A DNA stretch of 64,000 bases from Halobacteriovoraceae bacterium (GTDB lineage Bacteria > Bdellovibrionota > Bacteriovoracia > Bacteriovoracales > Bacteriovoracaceae), in the NCBI GenBank assembly GCA_002712005.1, contig PASP01000006.1, positions 118,822 to 182,821 of the forward strand. The letters are read 5' to 3'. Below are positions 16,486-25,069 of this stretch, in pieces. The notes under the pieces were generated by a model that made no database searches, was not told where the DNA came from, and saw nothing but the letters and a program-made list of their open reading frames with translations. A program made the position numbers and the translations under genes. How positions within the stretch are numbered: position 1 is the first letter of the stretch; each line of letters starts with the position of its first letter.

Positions 16486-18561
16486 CTATTTTACCTCTAG
16501 TTTTCTCTTTACATGCTCACGGCATAAGTCAAATTCATCATCACCAATAAAGCCATTATGCCCCATAATACAACTGAGTTTTACACCATGTTCAGAGGCC
16601 ATACGGTCAATTTCAAGTACCTTCTCATAAGAGATCACGCGAGAAAGGGTGAAGCTCTCAAAGGTTCCATCCATGGCCAGAAGGGCCGTTTCCGCTAAAC
16701 AAGCGTAGACAATATTTCCTTCGAGCCCAAGATCCACTTTAAAATCAACAGGACCCGGAAGCATAACCTCACCGGAGGCAATGACCATAACATCAGGTCG
16801 AGAAAGAGCATCTTCCTCTGAAATATCAAAAGGACGAGAGACATCACAAATGATGGCACCAGATTTCACCTTATCAATGTCGAGAATTTTCTTACCTTGA
16901 GCACTCGTTGTGGTAATGATCAAATCACAACTGCTACTATAATCATCGGGATCCGTTGATACGTGAATCTTTACCTCGGAATCAATCTCCTCTATTTCTT
17001 CTTTCAATTCTAAAATTATATAGGCCCTAGGGGCAACGAGAACAATCTCATCCCAATTTTGGGCAAGAATCTTTGCACTAACGGCACCAATACTCCCTGT
17101 TGCTCCTACCACCATAACACGGCCTTTATAACGACCATCGACTTTATCGACCAGATTTAAACGCTCTAGTGCAAACTTGGCCGCCCATAGGGTGGCACAG
17201 GCACTTAAACTATTTCCCGTGGTCACAGGGATCGGAGATCGTTCATTAACACTTACTCCTGCATCGCCGACAATTTTAGTATAAGCTCCAAGTCCAATAA
17301 TTTTGGCGCCCTTATCATGGGCCTGATAACAAAAGCGAATAAGTCTTCTATAAACTTTATCCACATCCTTTTCCATTAACTTCTTAGGGGTCTCCGTCAT
17401 CATATAGATGAGGCCTTCCACTTCCCTACCATTTTTTTCTGAACGAATACCTTTCATTTTTCCCCAGTAAAAACCAGGAAAAGCGCTGATCACTTCTTCT
17501 GCGATAGGAAGCAAAGGTCTAGATATTGGAAGAAGAGGTTTTAAAAGAGGATGTCGAAAGAGATGTTTCTTACTCAAAGGATGAACAATGAAAGCAAATT
17601 TGGTGGTTCCTTCAGCCTTACTAGACAATAAAGAATCACGATTCTTTTCTCTATTGCATTTTTTGAGATCAATTAAATGAACAAGTTCATCTTTTCTCTC
17701 ACGAGACTCCATCCACCCAATGATAATTTGATCTGTTAACCTATCATCATCCGAGTAGCAGCTGTAGATGAGTGCTTCAATTAGCGAAAAACTTAAGTGC
17801 TCATGCTCCATAAGTTTTGGCATACAAACGAGACAATTCTCAACGCCTACTGCTTTAAATTTCTCTTCTAGACTAGCACTCAAAAAATCAACGATAACGG
17901 TTTTTCCCTCTAAATGGGAGAGATCCAAGAGATGAAAGGTGCTCGCATTTCCCATAAAGTAATCAGAATAGAGAAAAGGCTTAAAACTATTGGGCAGGTC
18001 TGTGAATCTTCCCAATTTAGAATGCTTAATCTTCATTTTCTTGAATACTGGAGTTAAGAATTTTGCAAAGCGAGTTAACTGACCTTTGGAACGCAGAAGC
18101 TTAGGAACTCCCAAATAGAAGTAAGGATCACCCAATTTAATTTTTGAACCAAATGAAGTGAGATCATCTAAGAGAGAATAATTGAAAGCTCCCGAATAAA
18201 TACTGATCTTCTTGGAAGCAAAGAATTTAGGATTCTTATAATGAAATTTTCTTAAGGCCCAAGGAAGATAAGTTTTCTTAATTAAGCTCCCATCAAATAA
18301 TGGAGTTACCTTCGCATAGGAGGCCAATTTTTGAATCTCTGGATGCATGAAGGTAATTTCTTTGGAATTAATAATGGGAGGAATACCATTTAAAGAAAAA
18401 GCATCCACTCGCCCATCGTATTCTTTAATGAGAGAAGCCGCCAATTCAAAATTGAATCCCAAGTTATATTGAGAGATACGTATTTCTTCACCATCAAAGT
18501 CATAAATTTCGTCACCGCTTGTGCCGTAACTTGAATAGGAAAGGGAGATTATATGTTTCAT
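16486..18561 (-). CDS. Acyl-ACP-reductase-like fusion protein
   Basis: The 691-residue protein has two parts. Residues about 1-320 match no domain I know. Residues about 330-691 resemble cyanobacterial long-chain acyl-ACP reductase (AAR), which makes fatty aldehydes. Shared features are AFIVHPLS at the start, IIGLGAYTKI, PVTTGNSLSACA, the NADPH loop VVGATGSIGA near 480, GAIICDVSRPFDIS and a C-terminal CLAETALLAMDG segment. Cyanobacterial AAR is about 340 residues, so the N-terminal half is an extra domain. The catalytic cysteine used by AAR is not certain by eye; SACATLW is a candidate. It is the third gene of the leftward operon. The predicted role is thioester reduction to an aldehyde or alcohol. 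Confidence 0.7.
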   Translation of the reverse strand: MKHIISLSYSSYGTSGDEIYDFDGEEIRISQYNLGFNFELAASLIKEYDGRVDAFSLNGIPPIINSKEITFMHPEIQKLASYAKVTPLFDGSLIKKTYLPWALRKFHYKNPKFFASKKISIYSGAFNYSLLDDLTSFGSKIKLGDPYFYLGVPKLLRSKGQLTRFAKFLTPVFKKMKIKHSKLGRFTDLPNSFKPFLYSDYFMGNASTFHLLDLSHLEGKTVIVDFLSASLEEKFKAVGVENCLVCMPKLMEHEHLSFSLIEALIYSCYSDDDRLTDQIIIGWMESRERKDELVHLIDLKKCNREKNRDSLLSSKAEGTTKFAFIVHPLSKKHLFRHPLLKPLLPISRPLLPIAEEVISAFPGFYWGKMKGIRSEKNGREVEGLIYMMTETPKKLMEKDVDKVYRRLIRFCYQAHDKGAKIIGLGAYTKIVGDAGVSVNERSPIPVTTGNSLSACATLWAAKFALERLNLVDKVDGRYKGRVMVVGATGSIGAVSAKILAQNWDEIVLVAPRAYIILELKEEIEEIDSEVKIHVSTDPDDYSSSCDLIITTTSAQGKKILDIDKVKSGAIICDVSRPFDISEEDALSRPDVMVIASGEVMLPGPVDFKVDLGLEGNIVYACLAETALLAMDGTFESFTLSRVISYEKVLEIDRMASEHGVKLSCIMGHNGFIGDDEFDLCREHVKRKLEVK

Positions 18562-18574
18562 TCAATCTTTCTTT

Positions 18575-19705
18575 TCAATGCTTGAAATGCTTTAGTGAAT
18601 ATTCCAATATTGTATCAGAAAATTCACTATATTGAGGAATCTCTATACTTTTCTTTAGTTCACCTTCTAGGAGATGGGAAGTCACTCTTCCTTTAGAAGT
18701 CATATAGTCGGCCAAAGATTCAGGGATCGAAAACTTCTTAAGGATCTTCTTCGTTAAAGGAAGAAGAAAGGAGTTAAAAAGAGGATTATTCACAGGTAAT
18801 GCCCTCACCTCAAGTTCTATTCCCATTATTCTAAGGAAGTCATCCATGAGCCTCTTATGGGTCGGGGGATGCTTGGCAATGATATGAAGCACTCTTAGCG
18901 AGGGTTGATCTATGTCTTTCTTTTCTTTCTTATGTTTCTTTTGATTTTTGAGCCCATTTATTACACTTGCTGCAAAATCAACGGGGACGATAGGAATCTC
19001 AGAAGTTTCTTGATAAGGAAAATAGATAAAAGGTAATTGGTTAACGATATCTCTTTGCTTCTTTAACAGAGTCAAATGCTTGAGTAAGAAATAAGGTCCA
19101 TCCATCCTCGACATGTGCCCCGTTTGAGAATGGCCAACGACAATTCCAAAACGAGCAATCGTAACTCTTACTTGAGGTCGTTTATAAGCGAAGTCTCTGA
19201 CCAATTTTTCTGATTCAAATTTTGATTGAGAATAAGCATCCGGGAACTCCTGCCCAAGATCAAAATCAGCTTCACTAAAGATCCCTTGCCAATTACCTGC
19301 AACCGCAATTGTACTTGCAAAGAATACCTCTTTCAAAGACTTCATTCGCGCGGCTAAAAAAAGAAGATTCTGAGTGCCGACGACGTTGACCTTAAAGAGT
19401 TTAGAATAAGGAGCTTTAAGATCGTATAAAGCGGCGAGATGAACAATTCGATCGATCTTCCCCAGATCTTCTTCTAGGCCATCTTGCTTTGAATGAGCTG
19501 TAAAAATATCTGGAGAGAGAAGATCCCCTATTCTATATTCAATATGATCCCATTGATGATTTTCAATGAGATCTTTGTAATACTCTTCATGGCGCTCACG
19601 AATAAGCAGAATATAGCGCTCTTTCTTTGCAGAAGAGGACGCCATAATGATTTTTAAATATTCGCTACCGATCAGACCGGTAATTCCTGTAACAAGTGTA
19701 ATCAT
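18575..19705 (-). CDS. Extended SDR reductase/epimerase (thioester- or fatty-acyl-reductase-like)
   Basis: The 376-residue protein has the Rossmann loop TGITGLIGSEYL at its N-terminus, VHLAALYDLKAPY near residue 90, a catalytic serine in FFASTIAVAG, and the YxxxK pair in DAYSQSKFESEKLV near 170, so it is an extended short-chain dehydrogenase. The longer spacer and RFGIVVGHSQTG favour the male-sterility/thioester-reductase or OleD-like branch over sugar epimerases. It follows the kinase-like gene by about 16 bp and precedes the AAR-like gene by 13 bp in the leftward operon. Reduction of a lipid carbonyl is the inferred job; substrate and cofactor preference are not visible. Confidence 0.75.
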   Translation of the reverse strand: MITLVTGITGLIGSEYLKIIMASSSAKKERYILLIRERHEEYYKDLIENHQWDHIEYRIGDLLSPDIFTAHSKQDGLEEDLGKIDRIVHLAALYDLKAPYSKLFKVNVVGTQNLLFLAARMKSLKEVFFASTIAVAGNWQGIFSEADFDLGQEFPDAYSQSKFESEKLVRDFAYKRPQVRVTIARFGIVVGHSQTGHMSRMDGPYFLLKHLTLLKKQRDIVNQLPFIYFPYQETSEIPIVPVDFAASVINGLKNQKKHKKEKKDIDQPSLRVLHIIAKHPPTHKRLMDDFLRIMGIELEVRALPVNNPLFNSFLLPLTKKILKKFSIPESLADYMTSKGRVTSHLLEGELKKSIEIPQYSEFSDTILEYSLKHFKH

Positions 19706-19721
19706 AGAGTATTACTCTTCG

Positions 19722-20696
19722 TTATTGAGTGAGAGTAACTTGAGAACAATAAGACAAAAATGAACTTTCTTTTTCCATACAATAAACGAGCAATGATTTA
19801 GGGAGAATTTTAATATCCCAGCTTCGGCAGGATTGGTGAAAGACTTCCCCATCCCCAAAGAAATTGACGTCCTTCTCGCTCGACTCCAAAAGTTCTACTT
19901 TAAGAGCATCTGTTTCAAAAGATAGAAAATGCGGATCTTGACTCATATCTGATCCCTTTGACATGGACCATAAGCACTGAAGTACTTGAGCACGTGAACG
20001 ATGCTTAAAGAGGCTAATATTCATTTTTCCATCAGAGTTATCAGCTCCAGGAGCAACGGTAAATCCCCCACCAAGAACCTTTTGGTTATTGATTAAAAGG
20101 GCGGGTCCTTCGACAATACCGGAGAACTCCTTGGATTCAATTTTAAATTTATAGCGATTAAATCGAGGATCGAGTAATTCAGTTGCAGCAAAGAAAGAAT
20201 AAACACTTCGGCCTGAATACTTCATGAAAGTTTTAAAGAGAGGTATTTTCTTTCTCATTTCATTGATTTGATTGGCAACACGACCACCAAATCCAATCCC
20301 CCCATTCGTAGCCATCAATTGTCCATTAACGGAAATAAGATCGATTTTCTTTGTTTGCCGGGCCCTAATCTGGGAAAGTGCATGTCGAATCGAATGCTTC
20401 GTTCCCAGTTCAGCTGCAAGATCATTGGCCGTTCCCCCGGGAATAACGAGGAGTCCTATATTTTCACCAGCTAATTTTTGAATCAGAGTATTGGCCGTAC
20501 CATCACCTCCAACGGAGATAATACTATCGACTCTTCTTTTGATATCAAATTCAAGATTATCTCGTAGTTCATCTATAGAATCCGGTCTTCTAAAGGTAAC
20601 CGAACTTCTAAAAAGACAGCGGAGGATCTCTTTTTCCCAGACTCCTGCATCCGCTTTTCCAGCACGTGAATTTAGATAAACAGCGATTTCTTGCAT
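19722..20696 (-). CDS. Diacylglycerol/lipid kinase family protein
   Basis: The 324-residue protein belongs to the DAGK_cat/YegS family of soluble lipid kinases. It shows the N-terminal YLNSRAGKAD, the nucleotide loop SVGGDGTANTLIQ, the second motif VIPGGTANDLAAELG, and NGGIGFGGRVA. It would phosphorylate a diacylglycerol-, sphingoid- or other lipid alcohol with ATP. The frame opens at TTG 20708, but ATG 20696 has GGGAAG at the right distance, so I prefer it. It is first in the leftward operon of four lipid-type genes and divergent from the formyltransferase gene across about 150 bp. Confidence 0.85.
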   Translation of the reverse strand: MQEIAVYLNSRAGKADAGVWEKEILRCLFRSSVTFRRPDSIDELRDNLEFDIKRRVDSIISVGGDGTANTLIQKLAGENIGLLVIPGGTANDLAAELGTKHSIRHALSQIRARQTKKIDLISVNGQLMATNGGIGFGGRVANQINEMRKKIPLFKTFMKYSGRSVYSFFAATELLDPRFNRYKFKIESKEFSGIVEGPALLINNQKVLGGGFTVAPGADNSDGKMNISLFKHRSRAQVLQCLWSMSKGSDMSQDPHFLSFETDALKVELLESSEKDVNFFGDGEVFHQSCRSWDIKILPKSLLVYCMEKESSFLSYCSQVTLTQ

Positions 20697-20845
20697 GATA
20701 CTTCCCAACTAAATTTAACTAACAGGATTAAGTTTACTTTTATTTGTTCGTTTTTTGGGCAAGGCCGTAAAGATTACGCCCACCTGTAGGAAATATGACA
20801 TCTGGCCCTTAAAATAGATTTTACGAATTAAAAGGAGCTAAGCTA
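20697..20845. promoter_or_regulatory. Divergent promoter region of the lipid-type cluster
   Basis: This 149-bp gap must drive both the leftward four-gene and rightward operons. A TAAAAT at 20810-20815 could be a rightward -10 box, but no convincing -35 sits at 17 bp. No clear operator palindrome was found by eye. Confidence 0.4.
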
Positions 20846-21616
20846 TTGAAAGTATTACTTGTTACAAGTGAAATTAATTATATGCCTGATAATTACGACC
20901 GTCTAATTGAAGGACTATTACAGGTAGGGTCTGCGGATTATAAAGTGGAGGCCGTGGTTTCCCTTAAAACCCTCGATAAAAAACTCCTCCATCCCCTTAT
21001 GAAAATGCCCTTTGCCGGTATGTGGGAAATGGCCTCGCAAATTCTAAAGAATATAAGCAGAGAGAAACTCTTTAGGAAAAGAGATCAATTATGCGCTAGG
21101 TTTCACTGTTCCCATTTCAAATGGGAATCCATGAATACTTCAGAGGCCATTAACTGGGTAAGAGATAATCATATTGATCTCATTATCAATTTAAGAACTC
21201 GCTGTATCTACAAGAAGAAAATTTTAGAGGCCCCTCGCCTAGGCTGTATTAATATTCATCACGGAATTCTTCCCTCTTATCGCGGAACATTCTGCGATCT
21301 CTATGCATTGAGTGAATATAGGCCTGCAGGATACAGCATCCATAAAATGGTAAAGAAGATAGATGATGGCGAGGTTTTCAAAGTAACTCCTGTCTATAAG
21401 AGAGAGAGAGGAGAAAGAATAAGTTATCAAGAGTATTTGGAACGAACCATTGAAAAGGAAATAATAGACTTAAACTCTCTTCTAAATGAGATTTCCCTAG
21501 GCGGAAAACTCCCAAAACCACTGGAATTTTCTGAGGAATCTACCGATATAGTTTACACAAAAAATCCAAATTACAAGAAAATTAGATCCTTAATCAAAGA
21601 AGGTATCACTTTATGA
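20846..21616 (+). CDS. Formyltransferase-family protein
   Basis: The 256-residue protein resembles the formyltransferase superfamily (methionyl-tRNA formyltransferase, GART, ArnA N-domain). The core motif is NIHHGILPSYRGT with catalytic Asn136 and His138, and the acidic residue is Asp173 in KKIDDGEVF, in the same order as those enzymes. The N-terminal third is less typical, and no C-terminal tRNA-binding domain is present, so it is not Fmt. TTG start is preceded by AAAAGGAGC. It ends in ATGA, overlapping the hydrolase/AMP-ligase gene by 4 bp. It probably formylates an amine on a small molecule or lipid intermediate using formyl-THF; this is inference. Confidence 0.7.
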   Translation: MKVLLVTSEINYMPDNYDRLIEGLLQVGSADYKVEAVVSLKTLDKKLLHPLMKMPFAGMWEMASQILKNISREKLFRKRDQLCARFHCSHFKWESMNTSEAINWVRDNHIDLIINLRTRCIYKKKILEAPRLGCINIHHGILPSYRGTFCDLYALSEYRPAGYSIHKMVKKIDDGEVFKVTPVYKRERGERISYQEYLERTIEKEIIDLNSLLNEISLGGKLPKPLEFSEESTDIVYTKNPNYKKIRSLIKEGITL

Positions 21617-22908
21617 TAACACCTACGTTTTATACATTTCACGGTTCACCAGGAACTCCCTATGACTTTTATCCTATTGAGATGATTTTCATCCAGGCCA
21701 AATGGAAAGGATTCATTCGCTATACACAGAGTATGCCTGAAATTACCCATGCAAAGAATGAATTTCCCATCGCAATGGGATACTCCTATGGATGTATAGA
21801 TGCCTTAAAAGTAGCGGCTAAGAATGAAGAGATTAAAGCACTCGTTCTCATCTCGCCCTATGTACACAATACAAAAACATCACTACTCAAGAAGCTTATA
21901 GCGGTAGCTCCCGGAATTGGGAGAAAAATCCTAGAGAAGAAAGCGCCTGAGGCCATAGATGACTTCTTAATCAAGTCATCTTATCCCGATGCTCCCACTG
22001 AAGGTTATCTTAAATACGGTGAAAACTTAAAGAATGCCAAACTTCTACAGGCCTCCCTATGGGAAAAGAAAGATCGTGATACTGAAGTATTAGGATATAT
22101 TAACCAACTAAAGGAAAGAAAAATTCCCATACTCATTCTTTGGGGTAAAGAAGACCAAACTTCAAGCTATGCCGAACAAATCAAGCCTTTGGTAGACCGT
22201 CTTCCCATGGCCCAGCTCTGTGAAATCCAAGGAGGGCACGCTCTTTCCTACACTCAGACAGCAAAGGTGATAGAAAATCTCGCCGACTTTTGTAGGAGTG
22301 AAATCAAAAAAGTTTTCATCGGTGCAAAAGTGAGAGAGCTTCAAAAGAAGGAAGAAGATGAATACGATTATCTCAACCCTGAAACCCCCTTTGGTAAATA
22401 TGAAGGGAATCATAAACTGAATAATGTAAGTGCGTTTATGTATCAGCATCTCAAGAAGAATAGAAAAACTTCGATTCTTTCTTGGGCCCATCCTACTCAT
22501 TTAGAAATGTGGAAGAATAAAGAGCTACCTCTACTTCCCCATAGCTCTATCAGTGTGGAAGATCTCGACTATTTAGTAGGAAAAATTGCAGCCGGTTTAA
22601 AAGCGCAGGGAATAGAAAAAGGAGATCGAATTATTATCTTTATCCCAATGAGTCTCTATCTCTATTCAGCAATGTTTGCTGTCCAAAAGATTGGGGCCAT
22701 TGCTGTTTTCCTAGATAGCTGGGCGCGAAGGGATCAAATGGGTGTAGCAGTAGATGTTGTAAAACCCAAGGCGATTATTTCAGTGGAAAGGGCCTTTGAT
22801 TATCTCGATAATATTCCCCAGATTAAAGAAATTCCCATACGAATTGTAGCGGCAGCTCATGAAAAAAAAATATACGATCACGCTAGAAGAGCTTATGCTC
22901 ACCGATGA
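21613..22908 (+). CDS. Serine alpha/beta hydrolase fused to N-terminal half of OleC-like AMP-ligase (5' part of split gene)
   Basis: Residues 1-230 are an alpha/beta hydrolase: FHGSPGTPYDF oxyanion loop, nucleophile Ser58 in GYSYG, acid in ILWGKEDQTS and base in GGHALSYT. Residues about 265-415 are the first half of an acyl-adenylating enzyme (GIEKGDRIIIFIPMSLYLY, KIGAIAVFLDSWARRDQMG), as in OleC. The frame then runs into a stop at 22906 shortly after an A9 tract at 22862-22870, while the rest of the ligase continues in the +1 frame. Removing one A would restore a single ~830-residue OleB-OleC-like fusion. Unlike true OleB, the nucleophile is Ser, not Asp. Confidence 0.75.
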   Translation: MITPTFYTFHGSPGTPYDFYPIEMIFIQAKWKGFIRYTQSMPEITHAKNEFPIAMGYSYGCIDALKVAAKNEEIKALVLISPYVHNTKTSLLKKLIAVAPGIGRKILEKKAPEAIDDFLIKSSYPDAPTEGYLKYGENLKNAKLLQASLWEKKDRDTEVLGYINQLKERKIPILILWGKEDQTSSYAEQIKPLVDRLPMAQLCEIQGGHALSYTQTAKVIENLADFCRSEIKKVFIGAKVRELQKKEEDEYDYLNPETPFGKYEGNHKLNNVSAFMYQHLKKNRKTSILSWAHPTHLEMWKNKELPLLPHSSISVEDLDYLVGKIAAGLKAQGIEKGDRIIIFIPMSLYLYSAMFAVQKIGAIAVFLDSWARRDQMGVAVDVVKPKAIISVERAFDYLDNIPQIKEIPIRIVAAAHEKKIYDHARRAYAHR

Positions 22909-24100
22909 TTATGCGCAAGCGACACCAGTAGAAAGTGAGCATACCGCATTAATTACTTTTACAACGGGCTCATCAGGTACACCAAAGGGAGCAGATCGCA
23001 GCCACCGTTTTTTGGCCTCTCAACACTACGCCCTTAATCGTCATCTCCCCTATGAAAAAGGCGATGCCGATCTTCCTGCGTTTCCCATCTTCAGTTTGAA
23101 TAATTTAGCAGCAGGAGTAACAACAGTGATTCCCGCTTTTGATGTGGGAACTCCTTCTGAGGACGATGCTAAAATTATTTTAGAACAATTTAAACAAACT
23201 AAAACCACTTGTACGACATTAAGTCCCAGTCTCTTTCGAACCCTTTATAATTATTGCCTCGACAATGAGATTACATTAGATGAGATGAAAAGAATTGTAA
23301 CAGGCGGTGCTCCTGTTGGGAGAGATGATATTGCTTCCATGAAGAAAGTGGCTCCTTCTGCCGAAATTCTTGTCCTCTATGGGTCAACTGAAGTTGAGCC
23401 TATGGCCCATATTGAAGCAGAACAAATGCTAAGAGAAGATCCTCAAGATAAGGATCCAAAATATGTCAGTGATGGGGTCAATGTCGGTCGTTTTGATGAA
23501 GGCCTTGAAGTAAAATTTATCCACATCATTAAAGAATCACTAGAAATTAAAGAAGATAGCGAATGGAGCAAAATAGAAGTTCCCAAGGGTCATGTAGGAG
23601 AAATCCTTGTCTCAGGTGAACATGTTTGCGAACGCTATTACAACAATCCAGAAGCAACTCTTAAAACTAAAATTAGGGATCACCAAGGGAAGATATGGCA
23701 TCGAACAGGAGACCTAGGAAGATTAGATGAAAAGGGTGATCTCTGGTTAGTGGGACGAGTTCACAATGCCATCAATCGTGCCGGTTCGTATATATTTCCA
23801 GTGCGAGCTGAATTTGTCATGAATAAGAGTACCAAAATTAAACGTGCTGCGTATTTAGGAATTCAAGACGAAACTCTGGGCGAAAAAACAGTCGCCGTCT
23901 GTGAATTTGATAAAAGTATTGCAGAAAATGAAAATAAAACCGCTGAAGCACTCAAAGAAGTCAGAGAGCTTCTCGACTATAATGGAATTATTGTTGATCA
24001 TCTTATTTCCTATCACTCTATTCCCATGGATGCCCGTCATCACTCGAAGGTAGAATATAAGAAATTGAGAGAATCACTTAAAGAAGAGGGTCTCCTATAA
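22859..24100 (+). CDS. C-terminal part of OleC-like AMP-dependent ligase (3' part of split gene)
   Basis: This 413-residue frame holds the rest of the adenylating domain: phosphate loop TFTTGSSGTPKG (33-44), DLPAFPIFSLN, the A5 motif LYGSTEVEPM, the A7 motif HRTGDLGRLD and a terminal lysine in RHHSKVEYKKL. The FPxFxLxxxxxGxTTVIP stretch and the RHHSK-type end resemble OleC, the beta-lactone synthetase of olefin biosynthesis. It opens at an ATG placed exactly before the A9 tract (ATGAAAAAAAAA), so independent translation is conceivable, but the protein alone would lack half of the ligase. I therefore treat it with the upstream frame as one gene. Stop TAA abuts the next ATG at 24101. Confidence 0.75.
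   Translation: MKKKYTITLEELMLTDDYAQATPVESEHTALITFTTGSSGTPKGADRSHRFLASQHYALNRHLPYEKGDADLPAFPIFSLNNLAAGVTTVIPAFDVGTPSEDDAKIILEQFKQTKTTCTTLSPSLFRTLYNYCLDNEITLDEMKRIVTGGAPVGRDDIASMKKVAPSAEILVLYGSTEVEPMAHIEAEQMLREDPQDKDPKYVSDGVNVGRFDEGLEVKFIHIIKESLEIKEDSEWSKIEVPKGHVGEILVSGEHVCERYYNNPEATLKTKIRDHQGKIWHRTGDLGRLDEKGDLWLVGRVHNAINRAGSYIFPVRAEFVMNKSTKIKRAAYLGIQDETLGEKTVAVCEFDKSIAENENKTAEALKEVRELLDYNGIIVDHLISYHSIPMDARHHSKVEYKKLRESLKEEGLL
22862..22870 (+). other. A9 homopolymer at the frame junction of the hydrolase/AMP-ligase gene
   Basis: Nine As sit where the reading frame must change by +1 (equivalently, where one A must be omitted). Possible causes are transcriptional slippage on A9, programmed ribosomal frameshifting, a real one-base insertion, or a homopolymer sequencing error. 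The sequence itself cannot decide. Confidence 0.8.
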
Positions 24101-25033
24101 ATGGATTCAACACAATATAAGAGAAATAGATTAGATGAATTAAGACGTTACTTCATTTTTATGAAGGAACGATTTGGCCTTATCGGTAGTTCATTTATGA
24201 TCACCCTATTCGTATTGGCCCACTATGGATTGGTCTATATCAAATCCGATTTAGTAATTGAGACCCATCTTCTCTTTGCTGTCATTTTAGGATCAATTAT
24301 ATTCTTTGTTAAATTACGACTCTATGACGAAATAAAAGACTATGAAGTAGACCTTATTCAAAACCCAGATCGCCCCCTTCCGCGTGGACTCGTTACAAGA
24401 GATGAATTAAAGGAAGGAATAGAGAAGAGAATAATGCTTGAGAGCATCCTCTTTTACGGTGCAGGAATAGAGGCCTTTAGCTCTATCCTTCTCGCCATTG
24501 CTTATAGCCTACTCATGTATAAAGAATTCTTTATTGGTAAATATATTAGACCCCATTTAACTACGTATGCGACCTCCCATACCATTGTAACCTTCTTTCT
24601 ATCATTAGCGATTTTTAGCGCCTTTACCCAATCTTTTATTTGGAACTTAGATGGCGAATATATCTTCTTTTCTCTAATGAGTTGGCTTCTCTTTAATATT
24701 TTTGAATTGGGAAGAAAAATGTATCAGCCTTTTGAAGAAAGAGACCAAGTCGAAAGTTATTCAAAAGTATGGACACGTCCAGGTGCAACTTTACTCGTTC
24801 TTATTCATGCATCTTTAATCCAATGGCTAATCCACAAGATCGAATTCTTTAAAGATCCTCTCTTTCTAATGATATTTAGAATACCTGTGGCCATCCTACT
24901 TCTGGTATCCCTACTCTACTTACTTCTTAAAAAGAGTGTTACCGCAAATCTCTATCGTAATTACAGCACAGTTTTTATACTTTTAAATTATGTCATTATT
25001 TTATTCTTTCTCGCTAAAGCGGCCCTTAACTGA
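24101..25033 (+). CDS. UbiA-like membrane prenyltransferase family protein
   Basis: The 310-residue protein has about seven to eight hydrophobic helices and a cytoplasmic loop VKLRLYDEIKDYEVDLIQNP followed by DRPLPRGLVTRDEL. This resembles the Asp-rich motif I of a UbiA subfamily (DExKDxxxDxxxxPxRPLPRGLV). A second conserved loop, FELGRKMYQPFEERDQVESY, then SKVWTRPGA, fits the motif-II region of the same group, although it lacks the classic DxxxD. UbiA enzymes join prenyl or alkyl chains to aromatic or lipid acceptors at the inner membrane. The ATG directly follows the AMP-ligase stop (TAAATG), so the genes are coupled. The acceptor is unknown. Confidence 0.7.
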   Translation: MDSTQYKRNRLDELRRYFIFMKERFGLIGSSFMITLFVLAHYGLVYIKSDLVIETHLLFAVILGSIIFFVKLRLYDEIKDYEVDLIQNPDRPLPRGLVTRDELKEGIEKRIMLESILFYGAGIEAFSSILLAIAYSLLMYKEFFIGKYIRPHLTTYATSHTIVTFFLSLAIFSAFTQSFIWNLDGEYIFFSLMSWLLFNIFELGRKMYQPFEERDQVESYSKVWTRPGATLLVLIHASLIQWLIHKIEFFKDPLFLMIFRIPVAILLLVSLLYLLLKKSVTANLYRNYSTVFILLNYVIILFFLAKAALN

Positions 25034-25069
25034 TGCCCGATTTAGTCTTCCTATATAAAGGAATTAATT

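Noticed and set aside
21613-22908. Assignment of the hydrolase half as true OleB
   Set aside because: OleB uses an Asp nucleophile; here the motif is GYSYG with Ser, so only the fusion layout is OleB-OleC-like.
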